Below, one piece after another: positions 1-7,457 of a DNA stretch of 64,000 nucleotides. Origin of the DNA: Actinomycetes bacterium (GTDB lineage: Bacteria; Auribacterota; JAJCYG01); assembly GCA_029263055.1 (NCBI GenBank), contig JAJCYG010000069.1, forward strand, positions 20,907 to 84,906. Reading direction: 5' to 3'. Made by a program: the position numbers and the translations under genes. The notes under the pieces are model-generated. The model was given only the letters and a program-made list of their open reading frames with translations. It ran no database searches and was not told the DNA's origin. Positions within the stretch are counted from its first letter, which is position 1. Each line of letters begins with the position of its first letter.

Positions 1-1
1 A

Positions 2-1438
2 CTCCGCGCCATTAACCGTGATTTTGGAATCAACTCCAATGGCGAAACACGTGAGCAATTAATCACCACACTCAACCACTTTCTTTTAGAAAAAAAAGAA
101 GAGAACAAAACAGTGGTGGTGATGGTTGATGAAAGCCAAAATTTAAACACTTCTGTGTTAGAGCAACTACGCATGCTTTCAAACTTAGAAACAGAAAAAG
201 AAAAACTGATTCAAATTGTATTGCTTGGCCAACCAGAACTTGAACAAAAATTAGATCAACACGAACTACGTCAACTCAATCAACGCATCACCATTCGTTT
301 TCATATTAAACCACTTGATTTCTATGAAACTCAAAAATATATCTATTATCGACTACACGCTACTTCAGAAGAAGAGACCACTGTTGAATTCACGCAAAGA
401 GCTCTAAGAAAAATTTACAACACAACCAAAGGGCTGCCCCGTAAAATCAATGCACTTTGCGACCACACCCTCTTGGCTGCGTATGTTAAAGAATCTTTTG
501 TGATTGATCCTGCTTTAGTTCAAAAAGCAAAGAAAGAACTGAAATGGACTCATAAATGGTCTCTACCTAAAATTTCGTGGCAACTCAGCATGGGAAGCGC
601 CACTGTTTTAACCTTAATTGTGTCTACTTTCATTATTGGTAAATCAGCCTTTGATTTTTCTGGCGAAAGCCAAACCATAAACTTAACTCAGGAAGAGAGT
701 TTTTCTGAACAAACTCCTATTAAAAAAATAACTAGAAAAAAGACTCCCAAACAAATACAAGAAACTGTAGAGCAAAAAGCTCCACTCTATTTTTCTAAGT
801 TAGATAATGCGATCTGGAAATGCGTTCAATTCTGGCCCGGTCAAAAAAACCTCTCTTTGTTTGATTCAGAAAAAAACAAGCTCACACGTTTAAAAGAACG
901 AGGATTTGACTATGCTGATACCTGGGCAGGACTCGGTATTTTATCTAAGATCAATCTTCCTTGTGTGCTGCAAGTCAACTTTCCAGGAAACAATGAAAAC
1001 CACTACGTTATTTTAAAAGCACTAAAAGATAAAAAAGCCACTCTAATCACAAGCAACAATGTTCCAACCGTTGTGAGCTGGAAGGAACTCGAGCAAATGT
1101 GGCATGGAAAAGCCTATATCCCTTACTTTGATCCTAAAGGAGGCGAGCACACTCAAATATTTATCCAGAACATGAAGGGTAAAGAGGTTGAGCTCATGCA
1201 ACAGCGGCTGTTTGATTTAGGCTATTTAAAGGGAGGCGTTTCTGGCACCTATGACGGTCCCACTCGCGAAGCTGTTGAGCGTTTTCAAAACGACATGGGT
1301 TTTCCTGTTGATGGCGTGGCAGGCGTTGAAACCCATTTAGCTCTATTTCATTTGAGCGAACAAAAAGGGACTCCTTTTCTTGTACAAGCAGGTACGTCAA
1401 CAGCAACCATGATCACATATGAGGAAAATACTTTCTAA
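2..1438 (+). CDS. ExeA/GspA-type secretion ATPase with peptidoglycan-binding domain (5' partial)
   Basis: The frame is open to the left edge, so the start and the Walker A motif lie outside the window. What remains is the second half of an AAA_22-type ATPase: a Walker B strand VVVMVDESQNL at about 107-139 and the lid signature GLPRKINALCDH at about 430-465. A membrane segment follows (about 590-650), then a periplasmic part with a C39-peptidase-like domain (about 780-1140) and a PG_binding_1 domain (about 1165-1370, LMQQRLFDLGYL...GVAGVETHLAL). This is the known ExeA/GspA layout, in which the ATPase and its GspB partner help place the type II secretin through the peptidoglycan. The catalytic Cys-His pair of the C39-like part was not verified. 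The next gene starts two bases after the stop and is GspB-like, which supports the call. Confidence 0.85.
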   Translation, partial: LRAINRDFGINSNGETREQLITTLNHFLLEKKEENKTVVVMVDESQNLNTSVLEQLRMLSNLETEKEKLIQIVLLGQPELEQKLDQHELRQLNQRITIRFHIKPLDFYETQKYIYYRLHATSEEETTVEFTQRALRKIYNTTKGLPRKINALCDHTLLAAYVKESFVIDPALVQKAKKELKWTHKWSLPKISWQLSMGSATVLTLIVSTFIIGKSAFDFSGESQTINLTQEESFSEQTPIKKITRKKTPKQIQETVEQKAPLYFSKLDNAIWKCVQFWPGQKNLSLFDSEKNKLTRLKERGFDYADTWAGLGILSKINLPCVLQVNFPGNNENHYVILKALKDKKATLITSNNVPTVVSWKELEQMWHGKAYIPYFDPKGGEHTQIFIQNMKGKEVELMQQRLFDLGYLKGGVSGTYDGPTREAVERFQNDMGFPVDGVAGVETHLALFHLSEQKGTPFLVQAGTSTATMITYEENTF

Positions 1439-1440
1439 AT

Positions 1441-1881
1441 ATGAGCACTATTATTGAAGCACTTAAAAAAGCACAAAAAGAAGAAGCGATTAAAAAAGAA
1501 AGAAATGCTGATCGCGTTATCTGGGTTCCAACTCAAAAACATTCTCGATGGATTCTTCCTTTAGGTGTCAGTTTTTGTTTTGTCACTCTTTCAATCATTT
1601 TCTTTTGGCTCTTTTTTTCAAACACCCCTTCAGTCATTCAATCGGACGGGAAAACAACCACACAAGGCCAATCAATTACCAAAGCAGCATCAGACAAACC
1701 AGAGTTTAATCTTTCTGGGATTATGTGGGATAACAAAGAACCGATTGCACTTATTAATTCACTCGCGCTAAAACAAGGGGAAACTATCCAAGGGTCAAAA
1801 GTAATTTCGATTCATTCTAAGAGCGTCGACCTCTCTTCAGATGGAAAGATTTGGACATTGACTCTGGAGCAAACCCAATGA
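1441..1881 (+). CDS. GspB-like type II secretion assembly protein
   Basis: This 146-residue protein starts MSTIIEALKKAQKEE, the typical cytoplasmic amphipathic start of GspB/ExeB relatives. It has one membrane helix at about residues 38-60 and a periplasmic C-terminal domain (about 90-146, FNLSGIMWDNKEPIALIN) that resembles the T2SSB C-terminal domain. The role inferred from the family is to form the inner-membrane GspA-GspB complex that anchors secretin assembly to peptidoglycan. It begins two bases after the ExeA-like gene and its stop overlaps the next start (ATGA), so the three genes are translationally coupled. It is shorter than Proteobacterial GspB, which often carries a long Pro-rich linker. 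Confidence 0.78.
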   Translation: MSTIIEALKKAQKEEAIKKERNADRVIWVPTQKHSRWILPLGVSFCFVTLSIIFFWLFFSNTPSVIQSDGKTTTQGQSITKAASDKPEFNLSGIMWDNKEPIALINSLALKQGETIQGSKVISIHSKSVDLSSDGKIWTLTLEQTQ

Positions 1882-2561
1882 AGCGGTTCCCAACCCTCTT
1901 ATTAAGCGCGCTATTCTTGGTCCTTCCTTTTAATAGTCTCTTTTCAGAGACAGAAGTGATGCCACCTAAACTAGTGGAATCCTTTTTAAAATCTCTTTAT
2001 AAAGGAAAAAAAACCGAGCTGCTTTACGAAAATATGTCGACTACCTATAAAGGTAAGACTTCTTTCTCTCAGTTTAAAGAACAGATCAAGCCCTATCATT
2101 TAGCAAAATGGAATTCTAAACTCAGATTAAAAAAACTAAGCCAGGTCACGCTAAGTCCTACATATGGCGTCCTCTATTTTATCTCTCACATTCAAAAAGC
2201 AAAAATCACAAGAAACAACTTCTTTCTAATAGAAAAGATCCGCGTCGTACGAGAACCCCAAGGTTGGCGTCTTAATACACTGCCAACGCCGCTTACAACA
2301 GCAGAACGAAGTTCTAATCTAACTAAAAAAGACCTTCAAAAAATTCTCTATATGGTTAGAGAAGACCGACAACAAGAAATATTACGCCGCTCTAAAAAGA
2401 GCTCGGTGGCACGTTCTTTAGATGAAGCCTACTTCTTATTACAATCCAAAAAATATCGACAAGCTTTAATCTCTTATGAAAAAGTGCTTCAACTCGACCA
2501 AAATAACAACACAGCCAAACAAGGGGTGGCTTTTTGTGAAGAACAGTTAAGCCATGAGTAA
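1878..2561 (+). CDS. Secreted TPR-containing protein of unknown function
   Basis: The start at 1878 is chosen because it overlaps the GspB-like stop (ATGA) and gives a clean signal peptide (MKRFPTLLLSALFLVLPF, cleavage near SLFSE). An upstream in-frame start at 1851 would put nine polar residues in front. The mature part of about 200 residues has an alpha/beta middle region with no family recognised, and a C-terminal TPR-like helix pair (EAYFLLQSKKYRQALISYEK, then a helix ending KQGVAFCEEQ). It sits between the GspA/GspB pair and the D-aminoacylase and overlaps the latter by eight bases. A periplasmic scaffold role for the secretion genes is possible but only inferred. Confidence 0.7.
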   Translation: MKRFPTLLLSALFLVLPFNSLFSETEVMPPKLVESFLKSLYKGKKTELLYENMSTTYKGKTSFSQFKEQIKPYHLAKWNSKLRLKKLSQVTLSPTYGVLYFISHIQKAKITRNNFFLIEKIRVVREPQGWRLNTLPTPLTTAERSSNLTKKDLQKILYMVREDRQQEILRRSKKSSVARSLDEAYFLLQSKKYRQALISYEKVLQLDQNNNTAKQGVAFCEEQLSHE

Positions 2562-4134
2562 AGTTTTAATCAAACAAGCCACATTAATCGATGGAACAGG
2601 TCGCCCCTCTTTTAAAGGCGACCTTCTTATTGTCAATGAGCGGATTGATTCCATTGCCCCTGAAATCAATTGTCCTGAAGCAGAGGTTTTAAATGCTAAA
2701 GGTCTTTTTCTAACCCCTGGCTTTATTGATGTTCATTCCCATTCTGATTTTTCGATCTTAGTTGATCCGTATGCCACTGGAAAAATATTTCAAGGCATCA
2801 CCACAGAGGTCATTGGCAACTGCGGCCAATCCGCCTTTCCTTTAAAAGGAGCCTGTCGAGATCATATTCAAAAATCATGGGACCGCTTTGACTTAAAACT
2901 CGATTGGGAAGACCTTCCTAGCTACCGAAACAGAGTCGAACAAAGAGGAACCGCTGTCAACCTGGCTCCTTTAATGGGACAAGGCAATATCCGCGCCAGT
3001 GTCATGGGTTACAAAGAGAACGACCCCACTGAAGAAGAACTCAATGAAATGCAACAACTGAGTCGAGAAGCCATGAAAGCAGGCGCATTTGGCATGTCAA
3101 CCGGGCTTATTTATTTACCGGGAACATTTTCAAAGCGCTTTGAAATCATTTCTGTGATGCAAGAGATTGGAAAAGCAAAAGGGATTTATGCCACACATTT
3201 GCGTAATGAAGGGGATACTCTTTTAGAAGCAGTCGATGAAGCCATTGAGATTGCGCGCGAAAGCAACACCTCTTTGCAACTCTCACACTTAAAAACCTGG
3301 GGAAATAAAAACTGGCATAAGTGTGCTCAAACTTTAGATAAAGTAAAACAAGCTGAATCAGAAAACCTCTCCATTCACTTTGACCGCTATCCTTACCTCG
3401 CTGCTTATACAGATTTAGACGCGGTTCTCCCTCCCTGGACTTACGAAGGAGGGAAAGAAACAGAGATCAAACGGCTCAAAGATAAAACAATACGAGCTAA
3501 GATCACAAAAGAACTCAAAGAAAAAATAGGCGATGATAAAAATTATTGGAACACCATCGCGGTCTCTTCTGTTGTCACAGAAAAAAATAAACCGCTTGAA
3601 GGACTCTCTGTTCAAGAAATTGCCGACCAACTCAATCAAGATCCCATTGAAATCGTGTATCAAATCTTAATTGAAGAAAAACTAGAAATCGGGGCTGTTT
3701 TTTTTGCCATGTGTGAAGAAAACCTAAAAACAATCTACCAGCATAAAAACTGCATGGTCGGCTCAGACAGTTGTGCCCGCCCTTTTGAGGGGCCTTTAGC
3801 TGATGGCAAATTTCATCCCAGAACCTATGGCACCTTCCCCCGTTTTTTTGCTGAATTTGTGAAGACAGGCTTTCTTTCATGGGAAGAGGCAGTCTATCGC
3901 GCAACAGGCTTAGCCGCTGAAAAGTTTGGCTTTGTCCATCGTGGCAAACTAATTCCCGGTTATTATGCAGACTTAGTTTTACTTGATCCCAACAGAGTCC
4001 AAGACAAAGCAACCTTTGAAAAACCAGCACAAGCACCCATAGGAATAGAACAAGTATGGGTCAATGGGAAGGTTGTTTTAAAAGAAGGAAACCAGACACA
4101 AGAATTACCTGGAAAATTTCTATCAAAGAACTAA
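2554..4134 (+). CDS. N-acyl-D-amino-acid deacylase (D-aminoacylase, amidohydrolase family)
   Basis: The 526-residue product is a full-length amidohydrolase of the D-aminoacylase type. Visible marks are the N-terminal beta-sandwich start (LIKQATLIDGTGRPSF), the metal-binding GFIDVHSHSD at about residues 56-65, the family motif TTEVIGNCGQSAFP (about 85-98), the metal or substrate histidines in YATHLRNEGD and LQLSHLK, and the late GSDSCARP. The C terminus closes the beta-sandwich (HRGKLIPGYYADLVLLDP). The family hydrolyses N-acyl-D-amino acids to a fatty acid or acetate plus a D-amino acid. No signal peptide is present, so it is cytoplasmic. Linkage to a peptide importer suggests use of D-amino-acid-containing material such as cell-wall peptides; that link is inference. 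Substrate specificity cannot be read from the sequence. Confidence 0.9.
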   Translation: MSKVLIKQATLIDGTGRPSFKGDLLIVNERIDSIAPEINCPEAEVLNAKGLFLTPGFIDVHSHSDFSILVDPYATGKIFQGITTEVIGNCGQSAFPLKGACRDHIQKSWDRFDLKLDWEDLPSYRNRVEQRGTAVNLAPLMGQGNIRASVMGYKENDPTEEELNEMQQLSREAMKAGAFGMSTGLIYLPGTFSKRFEIISVMQEIGKAKGIYATHLRNEGDTLLEAVDEAIEIARESNTSLQLSHLKTWGNKNWHKCAQTLDKVKQAESENLSIHFDRYPYLAAYTDLDAVLPPWTYEGGKETEIKRLKDKTIRAKITKELKEKIGDDKNYWNTIAVSSVVTEKNKPLEGLSVQEIADQLNQDPIEIVYQILIEEKLEIGAVFFAMCEENLKTIYQHKNCMVGSDSCARPFEGPLADGKFHPRTYGTFPRFFAEFVKTGFLSWEEAVYRATGLAAEKFGFVHRGKLIPGYYADLVLLDPNRVQDKATFEKPAQAPIGIEQVWVNGKVVLKEGNQTQELPGKFLSKN

Positions 4135-4136
4135 CT

Positions 4137-5660
4137 ATGAAAAAATTATTTACCTTTATTTTTATTCTGATCTTAACAGGTTGCGCTCAAACACCTGAAG
4201 AACCCAATACGCTTCGTCTGCGTCTCAAACACGACCTCACCACTCTTGACCCTGCTTACATTGTTGATTTAGATGGCGGACGGGTTGCGGCAAAATTGTT
4301 TAATGGATTGGTTAAATATGATAAGAACCTCGATATTATTGGAGACCTCGCAGAAAAGTGGGAAGTTTCTAAAAATGGTGTGCGCTATCGTTTTTTTTTA
4401 AAACCAGATATTAAATTCAGTAATGGTCAGCCCCTCACCTCTAAAGATGTCGCTTTTTCATTTAATCGAATTCGCAACATAGAAACTCTCTCTCCACGAA
4501 AATGGATCTTTGACAGCGTCAACACCATTGAAACCCCAAACAAAACAACCCTTGTCATTTTACTGAAGAAACCCTTTTCCCCTTTTCTTTCATTACTCAC
4601 ACTTCCAAGTGCTTATATTGTTCCTAAAAAAAGTTTTGATCAAAAAGAAAATGGATTCAAACACAATCCTATAGGAACCGGCCCTTATCAATTAAAAGAA
4701 TGGCAAACAAGCACTCAGATTGTTTTAGAAAAAAATAGGCACTATTTTGACACCTCTTCCAAACTGAGCCAGATTAAATACAAGATTATTCCTGAAGATT
4801 TTGTGACAGTAGGTGAATTTGAACGCAACCTACTAGACACCATAGAAATTCCTCGAGCTGATTTTAAGCATTACACCACTGCAGCCAATCTAAAACCTTA
4901 TATTATTGATCAAACAGGGTTAAACACCTATTATTTTGGCTTTAATTGCCGCAAAAAACCTTTTTCAAATAAACGGGTCCGCCAAGCAATCAACTACGCC
5001 ATTAACAAAAAAGAGATTGCTGAAAAAGTGTTAGAAGGTCGGTGTGAAATCGCGACAGGCCCAGTCCCCCCACCTTTAAATACAGCACAAAAACAGCTAG
5101 ACGAACTCTACACCTATAATCCTGAGAAGGCAAAACAGCTCTTAAAAGAAGCAAACCAATCACTCCCCCTTAAAATCGAATTTTATATCAATCAAGACAA
5201 AGAAGTCTTTAGCATTGCCACCTTAATAAAAGAAGACCTACAAAAGGTAGGCATTGAAGCCAACCTTATCTTAAGAGATTGGAGTGCCTTTAAAGAAGCG
5301 ATCAACAAAGGTGACTCAGACTGTTTTTTTCTCTCTTGGTGGGCTGACTATCCAGACATTGAAAACTTTCTCTATCCTACATTTCATTCGAAAAATTTTG
5401 GAGGGGGGGGTAACCGATCTTTTTACAAAAATAGAAAAGTAGATCAACTGCTAGAAGAAGCTCAAAAAACAACAGAACCCCAAAAGCGAATGGCCCTTTA
5501 CCAACAAGCCCAGGAACAGATTAGAAAAGATGCACCTTGGGTCTTTTTATGGCATCGAAAAACTTATTTTGTTCGCCAACCCCATGTTCAAAACTTTCAA
5601 CTCTATCCTGTCTACACCATGGAAAAAGGAACACAAATCGCTTTAGAAGAAAACTATTAA
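4137..5660 (+). CDS. Peptide ABC transporter substrate-binding lipoprotein (SBP family 5, OppA/DppA-like)
   Basis: The start at 4137 (three bases after the deacylase stop) gives a lipoprotein signal MKKLFTFIFILILTGCAQ with an LTGC lipobox; the longer open frame from 4056 would bury this signal. The body is SBP_bac_5: it has the family opening TLDPAYIVDLDGGRVAAKLF, LAEKWEVSKNGVRYRFFLKP, the NRKPFSNKRVRQAINYAIN-type hinge at about residues 280-300 and the late FLSWWADYPD motif. The mature length of about 490 residues is usual. It would bind oligopeptides in the periplasm and deliver them to the two permeases encoded next. A run of eight G bases lies at 5403-5410 (codons for FGGGGN), unusual in this AT-rich context. 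Confidence 0.9.
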   Translation: MKKLFTFIFILILTGCAQTPEEPNTLRLRLKHDLTTLDPAYIVDLDGGRVAAKLFNGLVKYDKNLDIIGDLAEKWEVSKNGVRYRFFLKPDIKFSNGQPLTSKDVAFSFNRIRNIETLSPRKWIFDSVNTIETPNKTTLVILLKKPFSPFLSLLTLPSAYIVPKKSFDQKENGFKHNPIGTGPYQLKEWQTSTQIVLEKNRHYFDTSSKLSQIKYKIIPEDFVTVGEFERNLLDTIEIPRADFKHYTTAANLKPYIIDQTGLNTYYFGFNCRKKPFSNKRVRQAINYAINKKEIAEKVLEGRCEIATGPVPPPLNTAQKQLDELYTYNPEKAKQLLKEANQSLPLKIEFYINQDKEVFSIATLIKEDLQKVGIEANLILRDWSAFKEAINKGDSDCFFLSWWADYPDIENFLYPTFHSKNFGGGGNRSFYKNRKVDQLLEEAQKTTEPQKRMALYQQAQEQIRKDAPWVFLWHRKTYFVRQPHVQNFQLYPVYTMEKGTQIALEENY

Positions 5661-5663
5661 ACT

Positions 5664-6590
5664 ATGCTTAATTATTCGCTGAAACGACTTTTTTTTGCCA
5701 TCCCAACCCTTTTAGGGGTGATCTTCATCAGCTTTTGCCTGCTTCGCTCTATTCCAGGCAACCCGGCCCATGTGCTTGTTGGGGAACGGGCTTCTCAAGA
5801 AGTAATAGAAGCGTATGAAGAAAAATTAGGCCTCAACCTCCCCTTTCCAATTCAGTTTGGCAAATATTTGCTCACGATTTGTGAAGGTGATTTTGGCGTC
5901 TCCTACTTTTCAGGAAAACCAGTATTAGGAACATTACTTCAAAAATTTCCCAACACGTTTAAGCTCGCGTTTTTTGCCCTGCTCTTTTCTTTTATACTTG
6001 GAACCATAACAGGGCTTTTGGCCGCAGCCTTTAAAGGAAGTTGGCTTGATAAGTTTCTTCTCTTCTTTTCATTACTAGGGCTCTCCATTCCTGTTTTCTG
6101 GGTGGGACTCCTCTTAATCTTAGTCTTTGCCATTTATCTTCCCCTCCTTCCTCCAGGAGGAATGGGCAATGGCCATTGGACCTACTTAATACTTCCGGTC
6201 ATCACACTCGGCGCCCGCACAGCGGCAGCCACATTTCGCCTTTCACGCACCTGTTTTTTAAAAATATTAAAAGAAAAATATATTCAGACTGCCTTTGCCA
6301 AAGGCCTTCCAAAAAACAAAATACTCTGCGTGCATGTTTTTAAAAATGCGCTCATCCCTATTGTCACTTTTTTAGGACTTGATTTTGGAAGCACTTTAGG
6401 AGGGGCTGTCTTAACTGAAACAGTCTTTGGATGGGATGGAATTGGCCGTTTTGCCGTCGAAGGATTGTTCAAACGAGACTATCCGGTTATTTTAGGCACC
6501 ATTCTTTTTGGAGCCATTGTGTTTGTGATTGTCAACTTAGTAATTGATTTGCTTTATGCAAAAATAGATCCAAGGATTGAATACAAATGA
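5664..6590 (+). CDS. Peptide ABC transporter permease, DppB/OppB type
   Basis: This 308-residue inner-membrane protein has about six hydrophobic segments and the N-terminal pattern of the DppB/OppB family (LLRSIPGNPAHVLVGERAS, then EKLGLNLPFPIQFGKYL). The EAA-type coupling loop is visible at about residues 205-230 (TAFAKGLPKNKILCVHVFKN), followed by ALIPIVTFLGLDFGSTLGGA and the closing ETVFGWDGIGRFAVEG. It pairs with the DppC-type permease, whose start overlaps its stop by four bases. The loop should contact an ATPase subunit, but no OppD/OppF gene follows in this window, so the energising subunits must be encoded elsewhere or shared. Confidence 0.92.
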   Translation: MLNYSLKRLFFAIPTLLGVIFISFCLLRSIPGNPAHVLVGERASQEVIEAYEEKLGLNLPFPIQFGKYLLTICEGDFGVSYFSGKPVLGTLLQKFPNTFKLAFFALLFSFILGTITGLLAAAFKGSWLDKFLLFFSLLGLSIPVFWVGLLLILVFAIYLPLLPPGGMGNGHWTYLILPVITLGARTAAATFRLSRTCFLKILKEKYIQTAFAKGLPKNKILCVHVFKNALIPIVTFLGLDFGSTLGGAVLTETVFGWDGIGRFAVEGLFKRDYPVILGTILFGAIVFVIVNLVIDLLYAKIDPRIEYK

Positions 6591-7366
6591 GACCCTCTTT
6601 TTGGATTGTACTCATATTGTTAGGTTTACTTTTTTTTGGAGCTCTTGCAGCCCCTTGCCTCTCACCCTTTGATCCCAACACCTCAAACATTGAGCTCAAA
6701 AAACTAGCCCCTTCGTTAACCCATCTTTTTGGAACCGATGAATTGGGTAGGGATATTTTTTCGCGTGTTCTTTATGGCTCACGTGTTTCTTTATTGGTTG
6801 GCCTAAGCGCCACTTTAATCTCTTCTTTTATCGGCACCTTGCTTGGCCTGTTAGCAGGTTTCTTTCGCGGTAAAGTAGACTTTGTTATTCAAATGGTTAC
6901 AGACCTTACCCTCGCGTTTCCCATGCTCTTACTTGCCATTGGGATTGCCATTGTATTACCCCCAGGTCTTCTCTCTATCACGCTCACCCTTTCACTTGTA
7001 GGCTGGGCCCCTTTTGCACGCTTGATTCGCGGCACAGTCATGGAACTGCGCGAAAGAGAGTTTGTCCAAGCCGCTTATTCTTTAGGTAGCTCTTCAAATA
7101 GCATTTTGTTCAAACATCTATTACCTAATCTAGGTCATATCTTCTTTGTTACAGCTACCATCAAAATAGGCGGCTTTATTTTAAACGAATCAGCCCTCAG
7201 CTTTCTTGGTTTAGGAGCCAATCCCTCCACTCCAACCTGGGGCTCCATGGTCTACCAAGGAATCGACTTCATCCGCTACCAACCTTGGATCGCCTTTTTC
7301 CCTGGCCTAGCCATCTTCACCACCGTCTCCCTCTTCAATCTTCTAGGCGACCAACTAGACAAGTAG
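6587..7366 (+). CDS. Peptide ABC transporter permease, DppC/OppC type
   Basis: The 259-residue product has the DppC/OppC signature LFGTDELGRDIFSRVLYGSR near residues 46-65, followed by transmembrane segments, the coupling loop REFVQAAYSLGSSSNSILFK (about 150-172) and the C-terminal ESALSFLGLGANPSTPTWGS motif. It is a little shorter than typical DppC (280-300 residues), mainly because the N-terminal cytoplasmic tail before the first helix is very short. It overlaps the DppB-like stop by four bases. The operon ends here: the next gene starts about 90 bp downstream behind its own promoter-like sequence. Confidence 0.92.
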   Translation: MRPSFWIVLILLGLLFFGALAAPCLSPFDPNTSNIELKKLAPSLTHLFGTDELGRDIFSRVLYGSRVSLLVGLSATLISSFIGTLLGLLAGFFRGKVDFVIQMVTDLTLAFPMLLLAIGIAIVLPPGLLSITLTLSLVGWAPFARLIRGTVMELREREFVQAAYSLGSSSNSILFKHLLPNLGHIFFVTATIKIGGFILNESALSFLGLGANPSTPTWGSMVYQGIDFIRYQPWIAFFPGLAIFTTVSLFNLLGDQLDK

Positions 7367-7388
7367 ACTTTATCTCGTCGCTGTCCTC

Positions 7389-7417
7389 TTGACAAAAACA
7401 CTCGATTCTGTTATGTT
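7389..7417 (+). promoter_or_regulatory. Sigma-70-like promoter for the exported kinase gene
   Basis: A perfect -35 box TTGACA (7389-7394) is followed after 17 bases by TATGTT (7412-7417), which keeps the important T-A-T and final T of the -10 box. The start codon lies about 40 bases further on. The site separates the kinase gene from the peptide-transport operon. Confidence 0.7.
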
Positions 7418-7457
7418 ATTTTTCTATTTCATCTAATTAGAAGGGTTTGCGTATAAT

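Noticed and set aside
3632..4036. 134-residue minus-strand frame inside the deacylase gene
   Set aside because: Antisense shadow; no ribosome site or recognisable product.
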